This document shows positions 42,951-57,145 of a stretch of 64,000 nt of DNA, one piece after another. This DNA comes from Lepidodermella squamata. Lineage: Eukaryota > Gastrotricha. Both the position numbers and the translations under genes were made by a program. Every line of letters begins with the position of its first letter. Position 1 is the stretch's first letter. The notes below the pieces were generated by a model that was given only the letters and a program-made list of their open reading frames with translations, ran no database searches and was not told where the DNA came from. The stretch is taken from contig JBLDXI010000054.1 in NCBI GenBank assembly GCA_047495785.1, positions 1,302,001 to 1,366,000 of the forward strand, read 5' to 3'.

Positions 42951-45900
42951 TAAAAGGTTTTCAAATCATTTTGCTGTCTGCCAAGGCGGCGGTGTCGGAA
43001 TTCTCTTAGGTTGGACTTTTTGCGACGAGTCCACGCCAACATCGATTTAGCCACCAACACTACAAGTTTCGGAGAATTTCCACTCCCACTCGCCACCTCA
43101 ATTTGTCATGAGTCATGAAAGTATTGTTAATAATCTCGCTTATTCTAAAAAGTAGCTGGTGATAAAAAAAAGAGCTTAGGAATATTTCGATCCGAATTCG
43201 AGCGACGACGCGCACTTGCGAGATTACATCCGGCTGAGTCCAGGCAAAAGGAGTTCCTCTACTGGACATAAACCGACCGAGCCGATTGCCTCAGGCACGG
43301 GCCTATCGGAAGAAGAAGAAACTTTACTGCATGGCGGTGAGGGGAGCGTGGATCCGGCTTGTAAGGACTCAGCGGAACCCCCGACTGCTATTGATTCCGA
43401 CAACACTCCAACTGCGGCCCCCTCAGCCAGCATACGCAGGATCGGTATACTTATCCCCCTACTTCAGCATCTCACACCGGATGATAGGGTCTCTCTGCGA
43501 CCCCAGTTTCTCTGCGACGTACACAAGTGTTACTTCAGAACCACTATAAGACTCCGTGCACACATCCCTAAATATACGCTTCCGAAAATGAAGTACTGCT
43601 CGATATCGAGGGATGCGAGAATGAGGAGCAAGTTGTAGAGCAAATCATCAAGATGGAAGAAAAACTGAAGCACATGACTGCTTTGCGACTGCAACAGCGC
43701 TCAAACATTGGCGAGGGCTTTTGAAGTTTAATATGAAGAAGCAAATTGAATTTTTCGAATACATTGATGACAGGTACGCCATGAAGAAAACATTCGCTAA
43801 CACGATGATGCTGAATTATACTCGGCTTTCCGTGGAATGGAAAAATTTCTCAATTGTGCTATTCCCATATAGGCAGCTGATGAAGGCTGACCCTGTCTTT
43901 TTATGAAGAGCTGTGACGCCTTGGAAATCTGCGAAGATGGGATCCAAATCGATCATATTCCGTCTCGTTGCTGCTTTTGATATTACCCGAACCAGGTCAG
44001 GGTATCTTATCCTCCCTTCACTCACGAAGAACCACGAAATAGCTACACAACTCGCGGCTGTCCTGTGAAGCGTCCTTCTCGCAGAATCATTAATAATAGG
44101 CCCAGGAGGTCAACAGAACAATCAAATGTTGGCATCAGTGATCAAGACAAACGAATTATCTTTTTTTCCCAACTAAAGAACTGTTGAAACGGCTGCTAGA
44201 CGCCAGAACCGTTCGAAAATGCCCAGTCAAATCTGCGCCCTGTCTGTCCGTATCATTCCCCAATTCGGACGGAAGTATTCGTCTAGCTATTCGTAGTTCG
44301 TAGAGGTGAACTTCCGGTAGAATTAACATCTCTTTTCTACGGGTTATTCTCTATTATTTCGCCGCTATGGCGATAATTTTACTGTTTTGGCTCATTTTCT
44401 TGACTATTCTCATTTTCACAGCAAACATCATCATTGAACTCACCTGAAATCCCAAGATGCTGGCTGGACTCGAAGATAGCAAGGCGATATTGAAAGCCAA
44501 AATTTAAAATCGTTGAGAACATCGGCATCGCAACCAGGCAATCCATAAAGAGCCATACTGGAATCTGAAGCAAAAAAATTGATGAAGATCATTGTCAACG
44601 TCAAATCGTCAAAAAATTACCTAATACAGTCAGATCATTTTCATGGAACTTCATAGGAATCGATAGGACTTCGGATGTTCAGTGTTCAGGCAAGGGGTGC
44701 GCGTATTCATGCTAAAATAAAATAGAAATTGTTAATTGTTAGCACAGTTACAGCTCCTTTTCAATCAGAGTTGGCTGTTATCCAAACAATGCTATAATGA
44801 TCTAATAATAAGGTGCTTCAATAGATTCTTGCTGGGCATGATACACTGACACCTGACACTACCTGCAAGCTGATTTGGCAGGGTTGCCACTTCATCCTCT
44901 ATTAAATGAACATGACATGGACGGTTTTGGCAGCGATCCTGACAACGTATGTTGTCTTTTTCGGGCCGCCAAATTAAATTCTGGCATGGATTTCGGCCGA
45001 GCTCAAGGCTATCTGTCGTGGGACATCCGAGAGTTTCAGCCAATGACACATAGGACTGGCACGCGATGAATTGACATTGTGGACATCGTGTAAGCCATCG
45101 TGGAATTGACACTCAAATCGTTATAAACAAGCCCCAATTTCGCGAATGATCGACATCTAATCATAAAAGACTCTGTTAACCCTGAAAAACCCTGAGAATA
45201 ACCACATTGTAATTTTGTGAAATCAGATTTCTTCAGCGACTTCTATAGCAACACAACGTCAGTCGGCAGAGCCTGCGGCGGAATCGGCACCCAATAAAAG
45301 ACGTTCAATAATGCGTCAGCGAGCCGCATAGACAAAAAATGAACTTTTACGTTTGAATTCATCAAATTCATTTCCGAAAATAGCAATCAACCATTAAAGT
45401 TTTTTGAACAATTTATTCAGATTACGTCAGTTCTTGATCGCCCCAAGACCCACCTGTTCTTCTCCTTATCGAACACCAACGTCGGTTTTGAATCGTCGGG
45501 CAGAACCATGCGTTTCGGCGCTGGTTTGTTGCCGCTGTTCGCCGAGCCGAATGGCAGACGATTCAGGAGACCGCTCAACAAATTGCCCGATGGGGTTCCG
45601 CTACTTTCGTCGCCTTTCTTTTTGGGTCACTTGTCATTCTGGGATGGCAGCTCTCTGAGAGGATCTGGTAGTTCTTAGAACACGCATCTGATGACAGCAG
45701 ATCACCTCAGTTCTAACCATATCTCAAGTTTTTTGTCTGAGTATCTTCACGTGATTTCATGTGTCGACTGACGAGTCAGGTGATGAGTCCAGTTACAGCA
45801 GTGAGTACTCTGATGGACCAGAAGGAGCCGACTATGCTCCTGAGTTGTTGGAAGCCGGAAAGCAGAGGCAGAAGACTAATGATCCTCTCCGGCAAGTCGC

Positions 45901-47191
45901 AAGCGGCCTAGTTCTCAAGCCAATACATGCTGAGGCCCAATCCGAGCCGGAGAGGAACTCGACGGTAAGTGTGGTTCAGGCAGCATTTATTGCCTATTTT
46001 GGACTGATCGAGTAGATCACGCTTATGCCGATGGCGTGGGTCATCCTACTCTTGAGGGCCTTAAATTGAAAAGGTATCAGTTGATTCTGTGGACTATTTT
46101 AGCCATAAAACTTTATCGGTTGTTTTCCAGGAAACCCGAATTATGCTGGATTCGGATTCAAATCTTTAACTCAATACTGAAACGCTTTGGTCTATATGAG
46201 CAATGTTATGACAGAATGTCACCGTCACTTACCAAACGTTATTATATTGATCCATAAATTATTTGTGAATAATTATATCTGTCACTTTCATCAGATTTTG
46301 GTAGCTCTTGTCAAACAATGTCTCAGTAGCCTATCGAACACCAAAACAACGACCGCATCAGACGAAATTCCGGTGTAAAAAAACAGCAGATTTTTTGGCA
46401 CCGCGTCTCGCTCCCATTTACAATACCGTTATGATGGAGAGAAAAATTTCCTCAGCATTGGAAACGGCAACAGCCACACCATTGTTCAAAGACGGTGCAA
46501 AGACAAAGTCGGTAACTATCGACCTACCACGATTCTATCACTTGTATTTCGGACATTTGCACGATGTCTCTCTACTCAATTAAGGCTCATTTGATCAAAA
46601 TTCAATATTTATCTCCATCACAATTTGGACTTCGGAAATTTCACTCAACAGTCACCTGCTTTGCAAAAATGACTAATGTCGCAACTGTCGCACATTAGTC
46701 AATTCAGTTTAAGATAAGACGTTACTATATTCATTCTACAAACTCTGCCTGCAAATTAGTAACGCCTTTGTAAATCGTAACGCCCGAGTTTATCCACTTT
46801 GTTGTATACTATAAACCTCAGGTTCAAGTATAGTCACTTTTTTACTTTCTGGACTCGCACTCGCTATGAAAAACGAAAATTGATAATATTGGGACTCACC
46901 ATTTTACAATAGCGAAATCCCAGTCTTGACAAGCTGCCCATGCCACGACAAACTTGTATCCCGTTGCCCGTTGTCCATCTTCAGCCTTGAGTTATCGAGC
47001 TTTTCGAGATCGGATTTCGCAATCCCGCAGAAAATTTATAAAAAATCTAAAAATAAGAGAAACGAGAAGTTATCAAAATTCGTAAAACTTCAATAATTTC
47101 CAACAAAAATCGCTTACAAAAATTGACATGTAAAAGCGGCTAAAAATGAATCGTAATTACAATAAGTGGCATAAAAATCGGAATAATTCGG
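42951..47191. other. Gene-poor spacer between retroelement remnants and member C
   Basis: The plus-strand frame 43216-43638 is Ser/Thr/Pro-rich and ends with a lone C-x4-C...H-like stretch (CDVHKCYFRTTIRLRAH); it is not convincing as a C2H2 finger. Short frames at 43721-43906, 44875-45069, 45404-45658, 45761-46015 and 46308-46583 have no recognised content. These may be decayed transposon pieces; I see no supported gene. Confidence 0.4.
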
Positions 47192-50100
47192 TCATTTCTT
47201 ATCGGCTGGAAACATTTTCGACACGATTGAAATAATCAGCGAATTTCCGTACAGCGTTTCATGCATGCTCGTCGCAATGTGGTTGAAAGTCGAGCTTTCT
47301 CGTAAAGAGGCCAAATACTTGCGAAAACGTGGGCAGTTTTCCGCCAAGGTAGCCATCAGCAACCCGGCTGCGATCGGCACCAATTCTTCATAAATCGGAT
47401 CATCGCCATGTTCTTCGTTCGAATCGTCGAAATTCGAGTAGATCGCGACCAATTTCGCGATTTCAGCAGCGAGTCGAGCGAAGTGGTCATCAGCCACCCT
47501 AACCGCATCAAATTGAACTAGTTTCGGACATTTAGCGAAAATTGCATGGAATGCGACCAAATAGTTCACGGCAATTTTCGGCTCTAATTCAGATAAATCG
47601 AGTAACTTTTCAAAAACAATTGAACCAATTTTTTCGAGTTGAACCCCATGAATTTTCAACCAACGCTCTCGACATTTTTCATCAGCTGATCGGAGTGAAA
47701 TTGCAATAAATTCGATTTTCACGTAATTTGAGCCCAGATTGAATTGATCGAATGCAAAATCAATTAGAGATTCAGATTTGATTAAAGCTTTCGGTAAAAA
47801 AGACAGCGGCATGCAGGCTAAATTCGTCATGAAAGACCACAGAATTTTCATTGAGTCCAAGTCTCGTAGTAGAAGAGGTAAAGCGCCTGAAATCGTATTC
47901 ACAAATTGCTTGGCAAACGGCTTGCATCTTGACAATCGCAACAATTGGTGGAAAAATTCAACTTTTAAGGCGGTATTTTTCAAAATTGAAATGAGATTCT
48001 TCAGTGTCGCTTTGCTGTTGGCGTTCAGCTTCTCCCAGTTTTGAGCTAGAAATTCAGATCGGCTGGTCAGTTGAACGTAGTAAGATAGGTGATCGATTAA
48101 ATTCGGCTTCTTGTCAAAAAGTGAGATGAGCAACTTGTCGGTGGTTTCCAGAATTTTCTTCGCAGAATGCGGCTGCGTCTCGGGCCCGTTGGTTAGATAC
48201 TTCTCCTAAATAATAAGTATACATATTAATATTCAGAATCAATGAAATAAAAGTTCTAAATTAAGTGAAATTATTGTAATGTTACGTCAAATACCTCCAA
48301 AAATATTCCGAAAATTAGCCAGAGTACAAATTAAATGCCGTCATAAGCAGACTTTCGACTGCTCGACTGAAATGGCTCAAAATCAAACCGATTGCCATAA
48401 AACATTCCGCACCAGTAAATTATTTTCAAACAAATTTTATACAACAGTAAGCAACTAGCATTTTCGCTTATATTTAATCACGAGAGCAGGAAAAAGGCAA
48501 CTGATTCATCTGCAGCAGATGCCAGATTCATACCTGGGAGTCATGTTACAAAGTCGTCTTGTATCATCTTGATAATACAATCGATCAATAGTAGAAGATC
48601 TTCCCCGAAGCAATGAAGGCTTTTCGAATCTTATGCGGTTTTAACAGAGACACAATCGAATATGCCGAGCTGAAAGGAACCGTCTACGACTGTTTGCGAC
48701 AGGTCGGAACCGACGAGGCCAGCGGCAAACGCATTAAAACAAGGATCAACAGATACATCGCGGCCAAGGCTTTCAGTAGTAAGATCATCACAATCGACTT
48801 ATCAAATCATTATTTCAGGCACTGACCACTCGTTGGCACTCATGTCTAACCAATTCACGGCTACCTTAGCTTCCATCACGTTAATCAGTGTTTTTAGGAC
48901 TTCGCGAACCCGAAAGTCGTTGTTAATTATTTTCGTCATATTCCCCGACACTCAGGCGAAACGAAACGAGGGATGCTTGGATGGAAGAAAACCCTGAGGA
49001 TGCAAACGCGGCTTTCGAAAGAATGGTTGGAAAGAAACAAGGGAAAATATATCGTCGTCAAGACCGGCCTCTGGCGTTAACATTTTCACCGTCATTCATT
49101 CAAATTTTTAATTCATTCAGCCGGCGGCTTCAACCGGCGTGGAACAATTTTTCTCGCAGCTGAAACTTCTTCTGAATCCCAACAAGAGTAGAACAAAGGC
49201 GTTATTGGCCGACTCAATGATGAAGTTGCGCATGAACTGGATAGTTAGGATGATAATTGGTTGATTATCGGAGCTATGTCTTTTATTTACTATCGAAAAA
49301 TGGCAAAGTCGCCGGTCAAACTTGACGCGGTTACGTCCACGAATTTTAACCGCAGCATCTCTAGTTGAAAATCCGCTATTTCTTTTAAAATCGAAGGTAT
49401 ATGCAGCATACCGAAATTTGTTTAAGGCTTATGATTACGCCCTGTTTTGGAGCTTTTCACCAAATCATAATTGATGACGACGACTTTAGAATAGCATTTG
49501 AGCCAAATCAAAGTGTGCAAGACGCCACAGCTTGATCTTCTCTTATTGTGCCAAACGATGGGCGTCAAATACGACAAAGTGACAAAGTTCAGTCGGAATT
49601 TCGAGAATGGAAAAAGTCTTGAGCATCTGGGCACAGTGCAGCGTTGCCTGCCGAGAAAACTGATTTGATGGGGCTGATCAATTCTTTGCGGACTTTCCCC
49701 GTCGCCACCGCTGAGTGTGAAAGAGGATTCTCTCAAATAAATCTGATTCACCGCGATCAACGCAATCGCTTGATGAAAGTCCCCGTGGTTAGCTCACCTA
49801 ACCTAATCATCTTCATGTATTGATTTTTCTCTAGATCTACTGTTCATCTCAATTAACGGCCAGCCAACATCCAAATTTGATCCCATTCCGTATTGTCGAG
49901 CGGGCCCGAACAGTGCTCGCTCGGCGAATAGGTTCAATTGTTTAAAATTGGTGCTCAGAGGTCGATACAACCCGTGCTCGACGAGGGCTTAACGGAGACA
50001 TAACCAAATACCAAATAATAAATATATTTATTTAAATATATTTGCCAACCTCTGAATGCTCGCAATTTCAGTAATTACTCGAGAAAACCGGAAAAATCCG

Positions 50101-51510
50101 GAAAAAATTACTCATGGGTAATTATCCGCTTTTAAACCGTTACCCTGAAGAATTTTGTCTTTATTTGAGATTTTTATTTGAATTATTAATCAAACGGTGC
50201 GAATAGATTTCACGAAAAGTAGCAGATATATAAAAACGTGAAAATACCTTGAATTGATGTTCCTTCCATTCAGCACTTGAAATCGCATTCAAAAGCAGCA
50301 ACAAATCGATCAAACCCGGAAAATTCGGCTCGTTAGCCGAAACCGCGGCCAAATATTTTGGCAAAGCATTGGCAAATAGCATCGAGCAAATCGATAATGG
50401 GCTTGCTTCCTCGAATTTCAACCCAGAAAACAGGAAAAACATCGAAGCCTGACAGGCGGTTTCGAAATCAGGAATTATCCAAGAAATGTCCCGTTGCTTC
50501 AATAACGGCTCGGCAAAGCTGAGCCAGCCGGAGAAAACGTCGTCGAAAATCGATACCTCGCGACAAGCCACCTTAATCGCAGACTTCGCCATAAATAAAC
50601 TCGCGCCAAATCGTTCGACGAAGGACAAATACCAGTCTTCGTGCAGTAATTGGTATCGAATGTTATGATGCCCGGTGTTGGCCGGGTAAAACCAGTTTGA
50701 AAACCAGTCCCACCAGGAATTACCCGATTCGGTTAATTTCACCCAGGCTGAAATCAACTTCATAAACCAGGCCAAAAATCGAAGTTCGAAATGGTCGGAA
50801 GTCGCAAAACTCGCTCGATTGAATAACGAAAATAACCGCTTATTATTCCGAATTTTCGGGATAAAATCGCTCCTTTGCCGCAAAAATTTCGAGATTTGAC
50901 GCTGGTTGCCGAATTTTATATAGCAGCATAAATGGGTAACCGGGTAGAGAAGTTCGGACCAGCTTTTCACGCCGTCCATATTTAGGATTCGATCGAGATT
51001 TTCGTCGAAATCGCGCTGGTCGAATGTTCGAACGACGCCCTGGTTCAAATCGGGCCGATGCCAAGTTTTCGACCCGACCCCGTTCGAAAAACCGAGTAGT
51101 GAATACGCGAGTGAGAAATGCGTTTTTTCCTCATTTTTCGGGAAATTTTCGTAGCCGGTAAACGCCAAAGCCGCGGCTTCTTCGTATCGTTTCTGGCCGA
51201 TCAGGGTTTCAATTGTATTTTCGAGTAAATCTTGGCTAAAGCCTCCTCGAATATTGCTGGCTGAGATGTAGTCATCGAAGGCTTGTTTCACATTTTTCGA
51301 TAATTTAGCGGCCTGGGCTGAATTTTGGAACACTGAAATGCGTCGCTGGCGCTCTTCGCAGGCCGATTTGCCACCAGCGGCACAAAGTCGGATTTCTGAG
51401 CAGAATCTTTCAACATCTGAGCGGTCGGTTATTGAGCTTAGGATGGATTGGACTTCAATTGAACCCGGTTCAGCCTGATCACCAAAAATCAGCTGATGAA
51501 AAATTGTCAT
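47192..51510 (-). CDS. Orphan helical protein family, member C (~758 residues, 2 exons)
   Basis: Minus-strand exons 51510-50248 (421 codons) and 48205-47192 (337 codons plus stop), joined in phase 0 by GT..AG sites (CAATTCAAG|GTATTT and TATTTAG|GAGAAG). The total length and alignment match A, B and D, which supports one gene rather than two. N-terminus MTIFHQLIFGDQAEPGS; central LAWFMKLISAWVKL; C-terminal LRSADEKCRERW and AFHAIFAKCP. The 2042-bp intron is about 35 times the usual size here and contains hAT transposase fragments on the opposite strand. Function unknown. Confidence 0.8.
49110..49263 (+). pseudogene. hAT-type transposase C-terminal fragment 1
   Basis: A plus-strand frame reads TGVEQFFSQLKLLLNPNKS followed by TKALLADSMMKLRMNW to a stop at about 49263. 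This matches the layout of the hAT dimerisation region (sGVExxFS...R..L). It lies in the intron of member C, antisense to it. No longer open frame is attached. Confidence 0.5.
49655..49830 (+). pseudogene. hAT-type transposase C-terminal fragment 2
   Basis: The frame MGLINSLRTFPVATAECER followed by GFSQINLIHRDQRNRLM is a clear hAT C-terminal dimerisation motif (the FP.A.aeCERxFS..n.I....RnrL pattern). It also lies in the intron of member C, and may belong to the same or a second insertion as fragment 1. The upstream transposase is not intact. Confidence 0.7.
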
Positions 51511-52029
51511 GGAAAAAACCTAGATAGACGAAAAATAAAACAAAATTGAGAAAAAATAGTGAAAAATTCCGAAATTAGGAAAAATTGAGAATTTCAGATA
51601 AATTCGAACAAAATCACGGGAAATCAGAGATTTTTCAAGCCGAATGAATTTAATTGCCAAAAAATGAAAAAGACATTTTGGCCATGAATAATTCAAGATA
51701 TTAAAACTTTGATTTCCGAAAATAAGGCAAAATCGATAAAAAAAATTCTATTTTACTAAGACAATTCGATCTCTAATTTCAGGATTATTTTGATCACAAA
51801 ATTATAGCACATCTTCAATATTTTCTGAGAAATGAAAGCCACACGGAAACAAGACGTAGACAAGCTTCAAATTCTTAAAAACTTGAGGTTCATCTGAATT
51901 TAAAAATGTAATTAAAGATATTTTCCGCAGACTACACGCAAAAATTGTCACCGGTCATTTTAGGAGGAAATTATATAAATATGCACGAAATTCACATTCC
52001 GAAGAGAAAATGGTTCAATTGAGTAAATT
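51511..52029. other. Short AT-rich spacer between members E and C
   Basis: No coding feature. It lies between the 3' end of member E and the start of member C, so it should contain the promoter of C, though no recognisable site is seen. Confidence 0.6.
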
Positions 52030-55000
52030 TTAATCGCAAACATTGAAAAAGTGGTTTTTAGCAAGTAAAACCCTCAGATCATCCTCTTCATCACTACCAA
52101 AGAAATTTTCGTCATTTTCATCGTCGTCGATCAGAGTCTCATCAATGTCGTCTTCATCATCGCCCTCTTCACACTGAGAATTATCAGGGTCGAAAATATC
52201 TTGTTGCTCCTCCATAGCGGCGATGATAGTTTCGAAAGAATCGCGATTTTCTCGCAGAGCTCGTTTCGCCATTGGCCCAATTTCCACATTTTCAAGCATC
52301 GACGCCACAATCATGCCAACAATTATTTGGAGATACATAAAATACGTCTCGAAAACGTCGTCTTCGCTATGAGTTAGAAATTTATTCTCCTCAATTTCTT
52401 CAAAAATTCGTAGATAAGACGCCAATTGGTCGATAAAATTCGAGATTTCATCAAAAATCACAGCTGATTCGTCGAAAATCGATTCGAATGAAGCGAGAGG
52501 AGGAGATCGGCCGAAAATCGAGTGGAAACTGAATAAGTAATTGACTAATATACGCAGATTTTCTTCGTCAAATCTCGACGAGTCGTTGATGATTTTATAC
52601 AGATTTTTCGCAAGATTCCCAATTTCAGCGCCGTAATTTTTCGCCCATTTTCGACGGCAAACCACGTCACCAGACCGAAAAATTGCTGTAACAAATCGCG
52701 TGTGGATCGCATTCGTGCTGTCAAAATGATCGGAATTCAGCGAAAATTCGAAAATAGGCCGGGCGATATCCGTTTTTAAAGCCCTAGCGAAGACATTTTT
52801 CGGGAAAACAGCGAGAAATGACAGCGTTTGGAACGTAGAAGAGACCACATTTTCATCGCAATTTTCAGGTAAAACTGATGAAATCGCGCTGATGAATCGT
52901 TTGGAGAAAGGCGCCGACATGCCGATGCGAATTCTCGAAAACATGCTCATCGTTTTTAAGGCGGCTGTTGACAGGAAAATCATGAGAAAGTTGAAATCGT
53001 TGCGGCCAGTCTCCGTTAAATTGCCGTAATTTTTCGCCAAAAATTCGGCGCGTTTCGATAAAATTTCGTAAAATTGCGGCTGAGATGCGAACATAGCCTC
53101 GAGATTATCAGTCTCCAAACGCGACGCCAATTCAATCAAAGGCTGCTGGCTCAACGCGAGAATCGTTCGAGAAGTATAGGGCGGAGTTTTCATAATTTTC
53201 TCCGCCTCATTTTCCAACATTAAATGCTTCCATTCAGAGAAACCAATCGTATTAAGTAGCAGGATTCCGTTCAAAATTTTCGGGAAATCCGCGAAATTTT
53301 CGAGATATTTCGATTTTTCAGATTTCAACAATAGACATAACGCAGTGAGGTAGGTTGATGGGAAATTGATGCAGTAACTCAAGCATTTAGCCTCTCGATT
53401 CGAACTATTTTCGCAATGAAGCAAATCGCCGTGAAAGATGAAAAGCAGCGCGAGTTGCGTTAAGGTGGATATATCGTCCATTTTTGTAGTCGAGTCTTCA
53501 TATTCTTCGCGATTTCTAGTGAGAAACGGAATCGCGAAACCGACGTAGTTTCTTAGCACGTCTGAGAACATTCCAGGTTCGGCGGCCGCCAATTTCGCCA
53601 GAGATTCTTTCGAGATGAGAGATAACCCGAATCGAACGATGAAATCGTGGTACCATTGCTCGTTGAGCAGGAGGCTTGTGGGGGTCTTCTCCCGGTCAAC
53701 AGGTTCTGATGGGGAAGTTGGGTAGATCCAGGACCATAAATAATCAACAGTTCGAGAAATCCAGCCTAAAAAATTTAGAAAAATTAAAAATTAAAAATCA
53801 ATCGATTCGAAAAAATCATTTGAACTTTTTTAAATTTATAGTCAAAAATGTTACGCCTTAAGAAATCGCTTTATTTTTTTGTTTGTAGGACTGGAAATAA
53901 GTCTCCCCCAAATCCCCCTTAACACCCTTCGTACGTTACGAATTTATTTCTTGGAGCATAAGCATAATTAATTTTTCTCCGAGTTCAGTGATCACAAGGA
54001 TCAACGTCGAGATAAACTGGAAAGCCCACAAACAAAACAGAACTGACTGAACTGACTACATTTTAGCTATCCAGCTATCTCTCTGTTGTAGCTGCTCTGA
54101 TTTTTCAGTCGCGTTGCAATGAATTGCTTTGGTAGCCGCAACCAAATCACTTAGAACAACAAATTATTTCACATATTTTTGCTTCCGCTTAGAAGCCATG
54201 GCTGAATAGCTTTACGAACAGAAGGTTTCGCTGTGACTTAGGAATATGTACGCTGATTTGTTTTCATGATTATTACTGGCTTTCACGTTTTGGCCGCGTG
54301 ATGTGGCCGAAGTCGTCGAGCTGAAGACGAGGCCATAACTTAGGATCTATTCGCGGGTCGCAGAAGCCGGCTCTGGCAGCTCAAGCCGCAGCCCTCAGCC
54401 GTCAGAGAGCTGGCCGGTTGCCGCATCCGGCACCTCTACTGACGTCAAGTATGTCCGGACGGACAGCTCGAGCAGCATGGACCGATAACAGAGCGATGAT
54501 TGAATGATTTGGCTAAAAAATTAAAAGTGATTCACAAAATTTTGCTATCGCCGCTTTCCGTCAGCGTGTTGACACTTGTTGTAACTTCGATTATTGGCAC
54601 ATTTTAAATGTCACAAAATATCACAAAACAGCCCGCTCAAACTATTACGCGTGCAGGGCTGTCCCTCTATTCGAAAAAGCTTCTTTGTACGTTCGATTAA
54701 TCTGTTCGATTAATTTGTGATTAATCGAATTATCGATCGAGATCAAGATCTGAATAACGATCGAGATCGAGATCATCGAGATCGGATGTATCCCGAACTG
54801 GATCTTGAGCGTTATTTCCAAGCATTCCTCAACGTAAGTATTGCAGTGTGTGATTGATTCTACCTTTCCACTAGGTAGACGAAGAAGAGGAAGAAATTAT
54901 GTTGAATGAATGAAATAAATGAAATATTGAATGGTGTTTCCAGCCTTTTGTCATTTTCTAACAGGTCCCTTCCAGTAACATGGAAGACAATCGGATAGTA

Positions 55001-57145
55001 CAAGCTCAAAAGCTCAGGCGCCCATCTTTCATCAAACTGGCTTTCCCGTCGAATTCACGCAGCTATTCTGAAACAGTGCATTGGCCTAGTACCGCCGCTA
55101 TTACAGTGGGGAACTGATTTACTTCTATTATCATGTGTTCAAATCAATTGCAGCCGCCCTAACCCGGCAATATATGCCAGGGCTTCAGAACCCCCAAGTA
55201 TCTTAGAATCTCAGTATCTCAGCCTTGGAGTTTAAACTCGACCGTCAAATGCGTAAGAAAAATGCTATCAAGATACAGACATAGCGCCCGCGGATGAAAC
55301 AGCAGTCTGGCTCAATTGTCTATAAGGCGATAAGAGCGACGCAGTAGGCATCAAAACCACCGGGCATGAAAAGGCAAAGATAACTGATTCGAGCGGTGAC
55401 GCCAAAACGCAAATCAAGCCATTAGTTTTAATTAATCGAGCGAGTTGAGCCGATCAAAGCTAGTAGGGATGTCGAAAACACGGTATTTTACGAATGAACG
55501 GAATTTCTAACGTTAATTGATTAAGTGGATGGAACTAGAAACGTAAAGACGAGATTATCATTTTTATTTATGCTACAACTGCTGATAGACTAGGTAATTT
55601 TGCCGGCTAGACAGTATCCCATTGATAGCCGATTTACTGAAATTCGTACCTCCATTCCTGAGACAAATTTGAGATTAATATCCTTAGAATACACATTCAC
55701 TGTAGCAATAAAAGCTTTTTCGTAATCTCAGTGATCTCCGGAGAGAAACTTGATAATTCGAATGGGTTTCAACCGTGACGTTACCACTCATTTTATAATA
55801 ATTAAGAATATAACAAAAAAATATTAAGACACATTCTAAAATCAGGAATTAAAAATGTGATAGCAATTTTTCCAAATTTGCAAATATTCGTAATATTCAA
55901 AAGACTAAATTACTTTTCGCAAACACATCAAATCTCATGGCCAGAAAAATTTTACATCAGTTAGTATGTCGCTTGTTAATAGAATAAAAAATTCCGGAGA
56001 AATTTGGTTCAACCGTTCAAATTAACGAAAATTACCGAACCAGTTATCATCAGGGAGTTTCCAGTTTTTTGGTAAATTTGTTATTCTTCCCTTAAATCGA
56101 GTATAAAAAAATTCTCTCAGCGGGTTTTATTTAATAGGCCTTAAGGCTTAGGTACGAGGAAGAGTTTTCGAAAACGGCTTCCTAGACCAATGATATCGGG
56201 AAAATCACATATCCGTGAAATCGAATCCTGAAATCGATATTGGCTCTGCTAAATGAACGATATTCAATAGCGTAAATTACACGTAATATGGAGAACTACC
56301 TAATGCTTATTAATAATAAAAAAATAGAGAATTAATAGGAAATTAGAAGTTGAAAAATCAGAAAAAAAATATAAAAAAATCTTGAAAATCGTATTCCTGG
56401 GAAGTTTGACAATGTGATTATAAAAAAGACTAAGTTTTTATACCAGTATAACGATGAAATTTAATAAACACTCACCCGTCGGTCCGGTAGAATTCTCATC
56501 AATTTGCTCGACAATAACCAGCCAATTCGCCAACAGCATCATGAACCACGACAAAAACCGCAACTCAGCCGGGTCAGCCGTCGCGAAATCGATACTGCTC
56601 AACATTTTCATCAACCGCTTGTTGTACTTCAATCGCGGAATAAAATCAGTCCTTGTCTTCAAATATTTAACAACCGCCCGCCGTTTTCGACCATTGCCCA
56701 CCATCAAATGAGCTATACTATGCGTGACATTGAACAGCGCCCTGTCCCAGGTGATTTTATTATCCATGTCTAAAATCGCTTCGAGGTTCTCGTTCAAATT
56801 TTCGTCATCGAATTTTCCGACCGTTCGAACAGAAAACGTCCGTTCCCAAACCAAATTGCCTAACCCGGTCGGGTACCCAAGGCAGGAATAGGCGTAGACC
56901 AGGGGCGAGTAGTCTCGCTCGCCCCGAGACGGGCCCTCGTGGAATCGACAGACAAACCCCAACGCGGCAGCTTCGAAGATTTTTTCCTGTTGCATGTAGG
57001 ATAAAGCTAATCCATACAAGCAGTCGTAGCCTGGCGCGCCGTAAACTCGGCTGGCTTTCACGAACGAGTCTGCAGCTTCTCGGTATCGCTTTGACCCGTT
57101 CGATCGATTACCTTCCTTGCAGTGGTTACTGTATTGATTTTTCAA
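52030..57145 (-). CDS. Orphan helical protein family, member E (2 exons seen; 5' end unresolved)
   Basis: Minus-strand exons from about 57145 to 56476 and 53765-52030 join in phase 1 (ACGG|GTGAGT, TTTTTAG|GCTGG) to give GPTG|WISRTVDYLWSWIY, which aligns with the same region of C and D. The N-terminal FGx4PGS block is missing. The frame stays open upstream to about 57211 (ADAAGEQSKTLKLKN aligns with C and D), so a small 5' exon is unplaced or lost. Landmarks: LRFLSWFMMLLANW, FRSGDVVCRRKW and FHSIFGRSP. It uniquely ends in a strongly acidic tail (EEGDDEDDIDETLIDDDEND). The 2710-bp intron is at a different position from that of C. Confidence 0.75.
53766..56475. other. Long intron of member E
   Basis: This 2.7-kb intron has no recognisable gene. 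It holds a GATCGA-rich short tandem stretch (about 54700-54795) and a GC-rich island (about 54340-54490); the remainder is AT-rich. I could not identify a transposon inside it, unlike the intron of member C. Confidence 0.5.

Noticed and set aside
45404-45670. Frames with a hydrophobic stretch as a membrane protein or env-like gene
   Set aside because: Three frames are open at once in GC-richer DNA and none shows homology or splice support.
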